DNA of 64,000 bases from the NCBI GenBank assembly GCA_947568835.1, contig OX387611.1, positions 6,886,001 through 6,950,000 of the forward strand, written 5' to 3'. Below are positions 11,541-23,600 of the stretch, piece after piece. The number at the start of each line of letters is the position of its first letter. Position 1 is the stretch's first letter. A program made the translations under genes and the position numbers. The notes under the pieces were generated by a model. It worked only from the letters and a program-made list of their open reading frames with translations, was not told the origin of the DNA and ran no database searches. This stretch comes from Protonemura montana. Its lineage: Eukaryota; Arthropoda; Insecta; Plecoptera; Nemouridae.

Positions 11541-12886
11541 TTTTATTTTTTATTTATTTATTTATTATTGGTCCAGATTGATTGTTCTACAATATTAGAC
11601 ATGTCAATTTTTCTATACATCAAAACAATAAACAATAAAACAACAATATTACTAATCTTCAATTACAAGATTAAGTCACGTGTTTAAAAATTCCTTCACA
11701 GAATAAAAACATTCCTTCATTAAAAAAGCTTTTACTAAAGAAACAAAATCTTTTTGACCTTTTTTTTCTTTCAAGATCACAGGAAGTTTGTTAAAAAGTT
11801 TGATGCCTGTTATAATTGGTCCCTGTACATGATCACAGTTGATCTTGTCAATATTAAAAATTCTACATCCTGCTCTTATATCATGATCATGATTTTTTAT
11901 CGTAGGTTTGTACAGATGTTTGTTATTGATAACATACATGATCATACTAAATATATACAAACATGGCAAAGGTAAAATAGAGAATTTAACAAACAACGGC
12001 TTACAATGGTCCTTATAATATATTCCTGTAGTGGTTGGGTCATAGCTTGCCTTAGCTAAGTTTCTAACTGCACGTTTTTGTAGTGAAAATAGTTTTTTAA
12101 TTTTGTGTGAATGTCCCCATAAAGTGATGCCGTACATCAGTCTTGAGTGCACATATGCGTAATAGACAGCTTTCGCTGAATTGAAATCAGACACAGCTAA
12201 AATTCTTTTCACTAAATAACAACCCGAAGCAACTTTTTTTGCAACTAGTTTAATGTGTGCTTCCCAATCGAGTTTATTATCAATAATCAGTCCTAGAAAT
12301 TTAGTTTCAGTCTTTACCTGAATACTTCTACCATTAAGATATATTAAAGGGCTCGTTTCGTTATCATCATATGTCTTCTTCCTTTTAAAATTAATCAAAA
12401 CCGATTTATTATTGTTAAGCAGTAGTTCGTTTTTAAAACTCCATTCTTCCATTTGCTTAACTGCATTTGAGCAAGTAGAAGCAATTGTATTTATATTGTC
12501 GCACACAAGGTGTGTAGTGTCGTCAGCAAATGTAGTTATATCGCCATTAGTTATGGTGTTGAACAAATCATTAGTGTAAATTATGAATAATAATGGAGCT
12601 ACAGTACTGCCCTGGGGGATTCCTCTTTCTATTATAGTTTCACTTGATCTAATTGGGCCTAGTTTACTATTTATTTTGACAATTTGCGTCCTATTACTCA
12701 GGAAGGATCTAATCCAATTATTAGCCATTCCACGAATTCCTAATCGATTAAGTTTTTCAAAGAGCTTATTGTGGTTAACCATATCAAAAGCTTTCGAATA
12801 ATCATAAAATATGCCGTAAGCTTGATTTCCCGAGTATGTAGAAGACATAAGTTTATTCACAAATTGAGATATTGCAGTGGAAGTTG
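11541..12886 (-). mobile_element. 5'-truncated LINE inserted in receptor intron relic
   Basis: The element has a reverse-transcriptase frame, a short 3' untranslated part and an A/T-rich 3' tail (ttttattttttatttattta at the left, as seen on the plus strand). It sits between gcaagccagt and tgaaaacaccatgag; the paralogous segment at 31660-31680 has those two flanks joined, giving a pre-insertion (empty) site. Confidence 0.85.
11676..12860 (-). CDS. LINE reverse transcriptase, C-terminal 394 codons
   Basis: The frame is open upstream of the first Met (to about 12886), so the 5' boundary is the truncation and not a true start. Motifs in order: DYSKAFDMVNH, GIPQGSTVAPLLFIIYTND, TFADDTTH (catalytic aspartates), KTKFLGLIIDNKLDWEAHI-like thumb block, LMYGITLWG, LQKRAVRNLA and a C-terminal LFNKLP block. 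This is the usual order in Jockey/R1-like LINEs. No endonuclease part is present. It is uninterrupted, so the insertion is probably recent, but it cannot move alone. Confidence 0.85.
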   Translation of the reverse strand: MNKLMSSTYSGNQAYGIFYDYSKAFDMVNHNKLFEKLNRLGIRGMANNWIRSFLSNRTQIVKINSKLGPIRSSETIIERGIPQGSTVAPLLFIIYTNDLFNTITNGDITTFADDTTHLVCDNINTIASTCSNAVKQMEEWSFKNELLLNNNKSVLINFKRKKTYDDNETSPLIYLNGRSIQVKTETKFLGLIIDNKLDWEAHIKLVAKKVASGCYLVKRILAVSDFNSAKAVYYAYVHSRLMYGITLWGHSHKIKKLFSLQKRAVRNLAKASYDPTTTGIYYKDHCKPLFVKFSILPLPCLYIFSMIMYVINNKHLYKPTIKNHDHDIRAGCRIFNIDKINCDHVQGPIITGIKLFNKLPVILKEKKGQKDFVSLVKAFLMKECFYSVKEFLNT

Positions 12887-14264
12887 AATAGTTGAAAACA
12901 CCATGAGTTTTTAACGCACTGAAACATGAATTGCGTCTCTTATGACTGAATTATAAACTAGCTATTATTAATCTGCTATGAATCTAGTAAAATAGATTTA
13001 TCATTGACATTTTATGAATCCCAGAGAAGAAATTGACTGTCTTTTTACAAAGCACAAAAAAATTGGTTTCTATACAAATAAAAACCACTTCTTGCCACTG
13101 TCTTGCTGAGATTATCAAACATTGACTCGGTAATATCATAAAGTAACTGATGCAGATTTTAATTAAATTAATCATATGATCACATGACGAAATTTCTCAC
13201 TGAGACAACTAGACCAACACGTGGGGTTAAAAGTCTCCAACATTTACAGGTCAACTAAGAGACATAGCAATTCAACTGACCGTCTAATAAATCACATTAT
13301 AACCAAATGTGTATTAATCAATAAAAAAATAAAACATAAGAATAACTTCATTTTTCTAGAAGATATGCACACATAGATAGATTTTGAGACAACTAGACCC
13401 CTCCTCCCATACAATAAAAAAAAAAAAAACTTTGGTATCTTCTGTCTGCTTGCGTTTTCAAGCGACACAGTGGTAAAGTTTTCTTAGCTAGCAAATAGTT
13501 TCTTGTTCTCTGAGAAAAAAAAACGGAACAACACAAATTCTACTTTGTGCCTGGAAAGCAATCAATATGACTACAAAATACAAGATGGCAGCTGCTGAAG
13601 CAACCTTAGAAAACAAACGCAGTGCAATTTTCAAGTTCTGTGGCGTGAACTAAAATGATGTAATGCATGCTATACCCGTAGCTATTTGAAACCATAATTA
13701 TTGTTTAAATATTTGACTAGGTTACTTTCATAGCTTGCGTTACAACATGCGTGTCATAATGTTGTCTCTTTTTTCGCATTGGTCTGCTAAACGGTGACAT
13801 TGATGACTGGTTCAACTTTTCGAACGAATTTTTCTTGGTGCCACATTTTGCTTACCAAAGTATTGACACTTTTTAATAGTTCCTAGCTGTTACATTTACC
13901 GTACAGTACTGCATCTTGCTTATCTCTTACGTAAAATGTAATGCCAATAAATTAAATTTATGGGGTAACAATAAAAAAATGTTTTAAATATTCAATTGAT
14001 TCTTGCTGATGTTAATACTTCATCGATACAATAACACAAGAAATATTTTTCAGACTAGTTTTCAAGATAGTTCTTCCTGAAAAAGCGAAAATTTGATATT
14101 TTATGCCCTTTTTAGTGTCGTATACCTTTCACAACCAAAACATCAGATCACCGTTCAACGCCGTGTCAAAAAACGTTTTGTTTGTTTCCAAAGTCATATT
14201 GATCATGATAATGGGGATTTAATTTTTTTCTAGTGGCTTGAATTAGATACCGAACGGTTTGGCG
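12887..14264 (+). repeat. Segment duplicated at 31670-33425
   Basis: The start (gaaaacaccatgagttttta) and the stretch 13428-14264 match 31670 onward and 32650-33425 closely, including aaatccaagatggcagctgc-type sequence and the poly-A-rich block near 13970. Receptor exons 6 and 7, present in the other copy at 31917-32182, are absent here. No gene remains. Confidence 0.75.
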
Positions 14265-14690
14265 TGTTGGAAACACCGGTTCTCGTTCGATCAACCGAAG
14301 TTAAGCAACACTGCGCCGAGTCAGGTATTGGATGGGTGACCATCATACACATGACCAGTTCTGTTCGGGAGAGAGGCTGGAGGGATGAAAGTTAGTACAG
14401 CAACTTCACTCGCAGTACTTATCAACCTCTCGACAGCATGGATTTGTGGAGGAATCCTGCTGTACGCGTTGTACCGTCCTTCGGAAGGGACGTTAAGTCG
14501 GTCGTCCCCTTGGTGCTCTTCGACAGGAGTAGGCTACGTGCCGGCACCGGGTTTTCCCTCCTCCCTTCTAGGCTGAGTTAGGTTCATTATCATCCTCATC
14601 AACATTTACTCATTCACTGACGCCATTAGACCAGTGCCGCATGGCCAGATACCAAATCAGTGCGTCGTTAAACACCACAAATAATAAATG
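14265..14690 (+). mobile_element. 5S rRNA-headed SINE, near complete
   Basis: The head matches the internal part of 5S rRNA: cgttcgatcaaccgaagtta followed by agcaacactgcg and gtattggatgggtgacc. The body runs through cctctcgacagcatggattt and ggagtaggctacgtgc, with the end at gtgcgtcgttaaacaccaca. This is the SINE3-type layout (5S promoter plus unrelated body). The element lies at the left edge of receptor fragment C2. Confidence 0.85.
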
Positions 14691-14724
14691 AGTGTATATG
14701 ACTGGCTGCCCCGGGGCACCCAGT

Positions 14725-15003
14725 GTTCAGCGTGTTCGACTGGGCATGTGACTTTGTCCCAGTGCAACTTTCACGTATTCGACTGGGCATGTGACTCTGC
14801 CCCAGTGCAACTTTCACGTGTTCGACTGGGCATGTGCCTCTGCCCCAGTGCAACTTTCACGTATTCGACTGGGCATGTGACTTTGCCCCAGTGCAACTTT
14901 CACGTGTTCGACTGGACATGTGACTCTGTCCCAGTGCAACTTTCACGTGTTCGACTGGGCATGTGCCTCTGCCCCAGTGCAACTTTCACACGTTTAACTG
15001 GCA
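14725..15003. repeat. 43-bp minisatellite, about 6 copies (locus C2)
   Basis: Same unit as the other three arrays. Left flank gtgtatatgactggctgccc equals the sequence after exon 5 of fragment D; right flank gactggcagagttgctc equals that of gene E. It is therefore the remains of receptor intron 5. Confidence 0.9.
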
Positions 15004-15538
15004 GAGTTGCTCTCTCTCGAGTGAATTCCGGTACACTTTTTTTTCTCAAAGAACTTCGACGTTGAAATATTAAAAAAAAAAAATGCACTGGCAGCTAGTG
15101 CTCACGTGTCCAGGTGGAAGCGCTAGCACTCGAAGCTGTTGCAAACCTAGTGGAAAGCATTACGTTATTTCTGAAGTTTCAAACCCGTTCTTGCGCAGGC
15201 CTGTCTCACAATTAAAATGAGTTAAAACCCTTACAAACGTATTAGTCTGTCAATTCCGCTGATCCACAGCCTAGAAATTGCGAGACTTAAAAAATAATAG
15301 AAATAAATGCAAATTTTACTCTTTATTACTGATTGTGCCTTTGAATCTGTTAAAACTTTTTTTTGCTAGTGGGAGTTGTAAATAAATCAAGTCCTGTATA
15401 TGCGCTAAGTCAAAGTCCCAAAGGTAATATTAACTGTCTTTGTGTAATACCGGCAAGACAAGCGAAAACTTTTTGATAGTTTGCAGAGTCACCGTCTTCC
15501 ATAAAGTGAAGAAATTGCAATTTGTTTATTGCTCGCAG

Positions 15539-16165
15539 AGTGAAATGGTGAGGGAGTCTGCATTTGCCTGCGACTGGCTGAAGGCTCCTGCGAGTCTGAA
15601 GCGTTCGTTGCGGATCATCATGTCGTTTAGCAACCATCCGTTAGTGATCACTGTTGCTGGGGAAATCCCACTATCGTTAGTAACGGGAAGACAGGTGAGT
15701 GATCCAAAAAACTTTCAAACGCTATGCGAGCGGTGTCACATAGAAGGAAAAGCGTGTAGTGAGATATTTATATTGCTTTTGAAGAGTGAGGCAGTGTGTA
15801 AAGTGGGGTACATTGAGTCCTTAAAGGGTGTGGGCAAATAACACGATTAACTACCAATGACTTTTGGATCTTCTTCTTTTATGTAATAAACTGTTGTTGC
15901 ATATGTACTATTTTTAACACAAGTTTTTCAAATTCAACATTAGTTATTAGAAATAAAACGAAAACAAACTTTTGGATTGTGTAATTGTATGGTAGTAAAC
16001 ATGTGACAGTTTCAATCTTTTGTCATTTTAACCTGGCTTGCACGCCATTAAATATACTTTAGATATCGGTCGAATTTTGTTTGTTTCACTAGAACATCAT
16101 TGTATTTGTTTCAGTTGTTTTTTCTAACCTACAAATACTACAAGTTTGTGGTTGACCGCATGTAG
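15539..16165 (+). pseudogene. Odorant receptor 3' fragment C2 (exons 6-7)
   Basis: Exon 6 is 15539-15694 (156 nt: VRESAFACDWLKAPASLKRS, then SNHPLVITVAGEIPLSL) and exon 7 is 16115-16165 (LFFLTYKYYKFVVDRM, stop). Both have proper splice sites and are open. Exons 1-5 are missing: upstream is intron-5 satellite and then a SINE. The sequence is closest to gene E, whose 3' half and downstream flank are copied here. It cannot make a receptor alone unless spliced to distant exons, for which I see no sign. Confidence 0.85.
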
Positions 16166-16169
16166 AAAA

Positions 16170-17886
16170 GTGACTGTTGACTCGCTGACCGTTCAAAAAC
16201 CAGTCGAATAACCGTGTGCGAGCAGTGGTATATTGTGTCAACGCGATTTTGTGCATTATCTATGAGGTTGAGAACTATCTGTCGAAGTGGATGGAAGCAG
16301 AGATTACGGTGGAACTGAACTTGTCGTTGTCTTGTATGAGTGTCTCTGTACTAGGCTAAGCATTTTGTATTATGCGGGATTAATTGTCGTCCAATAAACA
16401 TACGCAATTTGGGTTTAAATATGGAGTACCGAGTTATCTCTAGGTGACAGGTACCTCTCCCACAGCCAAGCGGGATCGAGTTGCACCACGTGAGTACAGT
16501 GCGTATACCATCTACAACCGTCACAATATTTAGAAAATTCATTTTTAAATCTGTTTTTTTTTTCAGCCATTAAATTAAATTGCCAAAAAAAATACTTAAT
16601 TTCAGGTATGACAAAGTATTTCCTTTCTCTTCCAACTCCTTTCCACACACCATTTTCTTCTGCTCTTTTTTTTTTAATCCTTAAAAGAAAACATGTGATC
16701 TTCTGCTCGCTGACTTTTTAAAACGGGAAATAGAGTCTAAAATTATTATTTTACTATGTAAAAAGAAATATTTTCAGTTCGATCTTGACTTACAAAAGAA
16801 TACACAGTTAACCAACCCACACACAAGCCACGGCTTATGTGGGTTATTTTCCTTTTGTTTTATATGTTTTTTTTTGTGTTTTTTGCCTGTGCTAATATTT
16901 TGTTTATGTAAATTTATGGATTAGTTCTCTGAATGGAAAATAAACATTTATTGCTAAAGAAAAAATTAGCATAGTAATGGTAGTTAGTAAACGGTATAGG
17001 TTGGTCCTTGTGAAAAATACAGGAAGAAAACGACAGAAAAAAAATCCATAAACCCACAACATTCAAGATGTTTGCTGCAGGAGCAACCTAAGGAAACCAA
17101 CGATTAGCAATTAAGAAGAACTGTGTGGTGTCCTACCTGTAATTCCATTGTTTAAATTTTTTTGTGTTTATTTAGGTAAACGTAAACTAAAAATTGTAGT
17201 TCCATTTAGGCACATACATACCTAAGTTGCAAAAAGTTGTTTAACTTAGCATTCAACAACCCAGTGATATATATTTTTAAAACCAGCGCCAAGGTAAGAT
17301 AAAGTAGACATGAGTAAAAAAACCATAGTTACATTAAGCCGATTCATGGGTCTCCCCACTCCGCTGCTGCCGATAGCGAGTCTGAGCGACTCGCTGGACG
17401 TAATTTGGCGCCGCGCGCCGACTTCGGTTTCATTGACACTATTTTTCTGATCTATTTTCGATCGAGATGAGACTAAAATTTCTGAAATCGTCGTGCTTTA
17501 GGGTATAAAAAAAAACTATCGCTACCAAAACTGTTTTTACTGGTGATATTTTGGCATTGAACAACGTGCGGAGTTTTATACTCGTTTTAACTTCACTAAA
17601 AAATAATCGTATTTGGAATTATATAAGTAAAATGTCTGGAAACTTGTTATTCACTCAAGATTAGTATTGTAGATGTAATAAAAAATCGCGAGTTACTCTA
17701 TTACTTCTTGACAAAACGAAGGCAACAACAAAAAGTTAGTTTTTCCGATTTTCCCGCAAATTTCCCGCAGGATAATCGTTTTAGTATTTCATTAGTGATT
17801 CAGCAACACGTGAGAACAAAGCCATGCAAACAGGTTTGCTTTAATGTCCGTTTGTACATTCCGTGTGAACTCCCTTGAAAGAATAT
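16170..17886 (+). repeat. Segmental copy of the gene E downstream flank
   Basis: The block matches 42190-42235 and 42850-44515, interrupted in the E copy by a LINE fragment. It includes the GC-rich piece ggacgtaatttggcgccgcg at about 17397-17416. Homology stops at gaaagaatatg (17886), exactly where a ggtcattccatatcaa sequence starts. Confidence 0.8.
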
Positions 17887-19134
17887 GGGTCATTCCATAT
17901 CAAGTGCCCACACTCAAAACCTTCACTATCTCAGAATTTGACGAAATTTTCAGGAAGTCTAAAACATCGGAAATAAAAACCCCCATTCTCAATGTTTTTT
18001 CCATACGCCTAGCGGTTTGCCCGTGGCAGGGGATGGAAAAATAAAATATTTTACTTTTTGCCCCGCACGGCCATTCACTATATTCACTCTAGCGTTTGAA
18101 CAAATACACTTAAAACGATGGGATTAGTTCTAAAATGATAAAATTGCTTACTTATCAAGTATAGGGGTAGAAAAAAATCCACCTTAAATTTCAACCCTTA
18201 ATAACTCGAGAAGTAAGTTTTTTTTTGTGTTTGTTTGTCAAGCATCTCCTGCCTATTATCTTTCCATGAAAAAAAATTAATCATTAACAGCCGTATTATC
18301 AGAAGTTATGATTTTTTGTATTGTATAGATATGTGTGCATTTAGTTGTGTTTCTGCACGTCTGCTAGCATGGTCCATACAAATCACCCGTAAATTGATAG
18401 ATTATTTAATTTTTCAATTTAAAAATTGTTTGTTCTTCCAAGATTCTTTTGACTCTCTCATTTTTTTGTGTCACTCTGACCTATCACTCTGGCTTCTTCG
18501 AACAACGGCGAGGAGGAGAACACCCGCGTGGCTACTGAGTGCTCAGACACGGGTACGAAGCAATGCTGTTTTTGCTTGCCGGGAATTGGCCGGGATGACG
18601 CAAATCGTGTGGCTAGCACCTGTTCTGTGTCTTGGTGCTCCCCGATAGTTCCGAATGTGAAGTTGATGGTCGGGATGGCTTCGACCGCCACCATCCACCA
18701 ACAGAAAAAAAAACAGGGGCATTCATGATTTTTATTTGCCAAGATTAAAAGTATTTTATTTTTATTTTTGGGAACAGTATACTGAATGGCATTCATAAAA
18801 TTCATATACTATATTTTTCAATTAATAGAGCTTTGATTCTATTTGACAATTTTTTTCTTAATTTTGTTTCATGTTTACATCCTACAAAAGATAGGGCATT
18901 GCTAGTTTGTAATTGCTGATTTTCAATTCTTATTTGATTTTTGTTTGTTTTGTTTTGAAGCTGTTTTGAAGTAGTTGGAAAGAAGAAAGTATATCTTAAC
19001 TGTAATTTCTGTAATTTTTTAAACAGTGCTTACAGTTTTGCAATTTTAAAATAAATTTGGTATCATCTCTAATATGCATTCATTTTTTTTGTAAACCTAC
19101 TTTGCCTTTCCGTGCCATTTTGCAATGATTTTTA
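17887..19134. other. Non-coding; starts with transposon-end-like sequence
   Basis: The first bases gggtcattccatatcaagtg resemble the inverted end at 29178-29196 (gggtcattccat on the minus strand), so a DNA-transposon relic may start here. An open frame at 18235-18648 has no recognisable domain and looks like chance. Nothing else is supported. Confidence 0.4.
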
Positions 19135-19405
19135 GGAAATCTTGCAAGATCTTCAAACAAGATCTTATCAGATCGTAGTAAGATCTCATAAGACCGTGGC
19201 AAGATCTTATAAGAACTTGGCAAGATCCTAAACAATCGTGGCAAGTTCTTGGCAAGATCTTACAAGATCTTATAAGAACATGGCAAGATCTTAAACAATC
19301 GTGGCAAGTGCTTGGCAAGATCTTACGAGATCTTACAAGATCTTGTCACAAGATCTTGCAAGTTTTTCTTGACAAGATCTTGGTAAGATCTTACGTAAGA
19401 TTTTT
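19135..19405. repeat. AAGATCTT-rich degenerate repeat
   Basis: The self-complementary word aagatctt and variants recur about 15 times in 270 bases, with a looser period near 70 bp (caatcgtggcaag appears twice). The stretch can fold on itself in many ways. Confidence 0.75.
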
Positions 19406-19439
19406 CAGCAGGGAAGTGGTTTAGCCGATTAGTTGCATC

Positions 19440-19795
19440 CAGTGAACCTAGAAATATACCCGAGTAAGCTCCCACTCCAACAGACCTTAGTAATCACCCA
19501 CTCCAATAGACCTGAGTAAACTCCCACTCCAATAGACCTGAGTAAGCTCCCACTCCAATAGACCTGAGTAAGCTCCCACTCCAATTGACCCGAGTAAGCT
19601 CCCACTCCAATAGACCTGAGTAAGCTCCCACTCCAATAGACCTGAGTAAGCTCCCACTCCAATAGACCTGAGTAAGCTCCCACTCCAATTGACCCGAGTA
19701 AGCTCCCACTCCAATAGACCTGAGTTAGCTCTAACTCCAATAGATTTAAGTAAGCACCTACTCCAATAGACCTGAATAAGCACCCGATACAACAG
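19440..19795. repeat. 26-bp tandem repeat, about 13 copies
   Basis: Unit ctcccactccaatagacctg plus agtaag, 26 bp. Because 26 is not a multiple of three, all three minus-strand frames are open with the same 26-residue repeat; these frames are not genes. Confidence 0.9.
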
Positions 19796-20079
19796 CCTTA
19801 ACATTATAAATAATATCACATTCACAACCTAGTTTTGGAATATTTTAGTGACTTTTTTTTTAAGTGCCGCTGCTAATGATGTGATAGCACAGTAGCTTGT
19901 GGCTGAAACGTTAATGTCAAACACACTGTTTACTTTTAAGCTGCATACCATTCAGACCATAACAGCGTCGAATTACCAACCGTACTAAAAGTGAAATTAC
20001 AATAACATCATAAGTATAACATTGTAATTACAAATTAAAATAACGCACGTTTGAAACACATTATTTCCATCGAAAGTTA

Positions 20080-20250
20080 AGTTGCAACTTGGTAACAAAG
20101 TAAATATTTGACTACATATTTTGGGCCGCTAGTTTACTGACTATCTATTTATTTTTTGTTTTGTCCACTTTGTCAAAGCAGCGATACACATAAAAAAACT
20201 CCTTGTGACACTGTTCCCTATCACGTTCTTCTTAACATACAAAACGTTTT
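20080..20250 (-). repeat. Remnant of a further receptor upstream flank
   Basis: gcaacttggtaac, then ttttgggccgctagttt and tgtcaaagcagcgatacaca match the sequence upstream of gene B at 26900-27020 in the same orientation. This suggests a second, lost minus-strand receptor copy next to gene B. Confidence 0.6.
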
Positions 20251-20696
20251 TTAGGGTGAATTAAAAATCTGCGTTTCGTAATCCATCTACAAGTACAAGG
20301 TAATTACTGTACTTATAACTTGGGCTAAAAACGTTATTACCCACAGTGCAAATAATACTGACGCATCTTCCTGTATCTCCTACCGTCGTTGCTATTATAT
20401 TTAAAAAAAAATAGGTCATCTGTGGTGACTGAAGAATGCCTTGCGGTAATCGTTACTTAGCACCGACGATGATTCCGCAGTGATCAGGCAAAGCTTGTGA
20501 CTCTTAAACGAACACCATCTTTACATATTTACATCTTTACATTGTAACATCTTCACATCTTCACATCTTTATATGTAAGCCTGACAGGCGATCTCGGCAT
20601 TTCCATACCAAACGCTTTAAAATTTGATTAAAAACTCGTGAAATGCCTCAGGATATTCAAATTACTTGAAATATCAGACAGGGCACTTTTTTTGGA

Positions 20697-23600
20697 TTAA
20701 CTTTTTGTTTGTCCCAGTTTATCACGATTCTCCAAATGCGTCTCGGTGGCAGGGGCACTTGTTGAAGTGCTGTCAATCACAAGTGTAAAGTACTGGTAGG
20801 TTAGGACGAACAACTGCAACAAACGCAATGAAAGTCTTTATAAAACAATTATCATTGTGACTTGCGTATTTGTCGGTACAATCCAGTAATCCAGTGCTTG
20901 CTTGATAATTTTTCTGATGCGAACCGAGACTTGATTTTTTTTTAATCAAAATCCACACTAAACAAACGAAGTAAGAACTTGTTTCGTTACGAAATGTCAA
21001 ATTTCTTCAAGTTACAAGTTATTGGCGTTCTTCTTCATTTTGCTCGTATCCTTCACAAATGTGTAAAACTGATAGATGAGCGAAAACAACTGAAAATAAA
21101 AGAAAACATCAAGTTAATTGTTTTTCTCAAACTCACTGCAGACAAACACATTCAAGTCCAGCAAAAAAGAGAGATTTTGACTTTAAAATAGTCACGAATC
21201 TTTGGTAGGTAGTTTTCATTTTAAAGCAGCCTACCTTTTCAACGAATTATTGCAGATTTTTGATAAAAAAAAGTTAAAGTGTAGCTTGTTATTTCGTTTT
21301 GATTTAAAGCCATAAAGACCAATGCAAATAATAAATATATATACAAAAAATCTAGATTCAGTGATCTAGATTCGGTTTTTTTACAGTGAAATGACCTTCA
21401 GAATTTTTTTGTTAAATGAATTTATTGACTCTATGTAAAAATAACTTTAAAAACATCAAAGTTAAAAAAGCTGAACCATGCATTAGAATAGAAGATCCAC
21501 TTATCCTCGCCTTCCCGTTGTATTTTTGTTATTTTTTTTTCCTGTTTTCGAAAAATTATATCTATATCTACATAACAGGTAACGGCCAGCTTAACAAAGT
21601 AGCATTTCAATTTGCCTCAATTTGCTTTGACCTTGAAGTTGGGTCTTTAAAAATCTGGTAGGAAGTTCTCCTAGTGTTTAAACTAAAAAAGGCTAATCTG
21701 GACCAACGTGTTTGAGATGTAAAGTTGATGTGACATCGCTCAGGTCATAATCATAATCCTTCTTACGTTTTGAAACGTCTCCAACGTCATCGGAATTCCC
21801 CAACCAACTGTCAAAACAATCGGCTGGTTGCTACGCGACATCATGATGCGCATAGATCGTTTAAAACTGGCCGACATGCGCAGCCAGTCGCACTCATACA
21901 CGGCATCTCTGATTGACTCGCTCTGAAAAGATGACACATGACAGTTGGGCAACTAAAGTTTACTCGACCTACTGTTTTGACACCACTTATCCATATTGTA
22001 CTAGATTTAAATTTAAAAAAGTGCCACAATAAATTACCGTCTCAGTTTATACGTTTTTACGCTTCGTTAATTCGTTGAAAATACAAATGCGATGAAAATA
22101 CAGAGCTGAACGATGTTTTGTCGACATAACCTAAAATTTGTTTACCCGTTGAAGTAGAGGACTGTTGGGGAGTGCGCGCCCACAGCTAAAGTGCCTGATC
22201 TAATTTGTTACCTTTTACAGCAAAAGTATGCTGATGGATTACGTTTTATTTGGAGACATCGGTGGAAGTGTGTATAGTTAGGCTGTAAAAAAAACTGGCC
22301 AGCGGTAAAATTGATGCAACGATTTTGAGAGGAAATACAAGGAAACAAGAAAATGACGACAACTTTAAAACTTTTGGAGCGTATTGTTTTCAAGTTTACT
22401 TCAAAACTTTGCGGTTTACTTTGTTGCCTGATATATTATTATATATATGATATATATATATATAGTATATATATATATATCATATATATTATATTTATTT
22501 CTACCAAAAATTACCATTTCTAAATTAATTTTAGTTCACTCCTTGAGCCCAGTAGAAGTAATTTATTTAACATTTCGTTGCCGTATGACTCAGTATAAAC
22601 CAGTTGCATGCACTTCCATTAATTTAATAGGTAAACAAGGAAGTATATTACAGTACATGATCTTAAAGTAAAAAAAATACATCCTTACCTCCGTGGTGAT
22701 CATGTTAGTAACGTAAAACAGACCCAGAGTACTGAAAGTCATAACAAAAAGCACAAAAAGCTGGACCATCATTATAACGGTGTATTTTTCTGCCTGCAAA
22801 AAAAACAAATTCAGTATAAAGTTTCTGTCAATATGATGCAAGGATTTCTGAAGTAAGTTCCATAACTCTACTCAGAGTTATCAATTTGTATAAGTATTAT
22901 TTAAATTAAAATTCGCAATCTTAGTGGGTCGGAAAATATCAAGCTTTCTATTGTCAAAGACGTGTGAAAGAAGTTGTAGTCAATCTTTAAGGAAGTCACC
23001 GTTTGTAAGCTTGTCAATGGTAGCACCGCCCCTAACGAAACATGTGCCAACTGGGCCATGGTTCGAGACCAATTTGTTTTTTCACGGCAAACTTCGGAAG
23101 TGTTGAAAATAAAAAGATTCGAATTGACTACCTACCCAAAAACAGGGAGAATTTAAAAGAATAGTGGCTTGAGTAATATTTTTCTTGAAAAATGATCTAT
23201 GTCGATATTCCTAAATAAAAACTTAAATGATTTCTTGTTGACGCTGCAAGTGTTACCACCCGGGGCGCCACGGTCGCGTCCTCGGCCACTGCAGGGGAAT
23301 GGTACGGACGGTCTCGCCCCAGCCTGAGACGCTAAAGCGTGTATGGCGATAGAAATAAAGACTGATTGGCAATATATTGGTGTTTAGGTTTATTGCCATA
23401 CGCGTTACAATGCTTTCCCATATTTTAACCGAAGATTCTATGTCCCCCCACTTCCCTTAAACAGTTCGCCAAGGACAGATTTTGGTTTCGAACGTTTTGT
23501 ATATCTTTTATTTTCGATACAAACCGTATCCAATGAAATTGTGTGGCTTAAATTGAGTGACATTAACAGCCCAATCAACTTTGCAGGATACCTAGTTTTT

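Noticed and set aside
18235-18648. 137-codon frame as a gene
   Set aside because: No domain, no splice support and no paralog; it lies in repeat-rich sequence.
19429-19825. Three overlapping minus-strand frames with a 26-residue repeat
   Set aside because: By-product of a 26-bp repeat read in all three frames.
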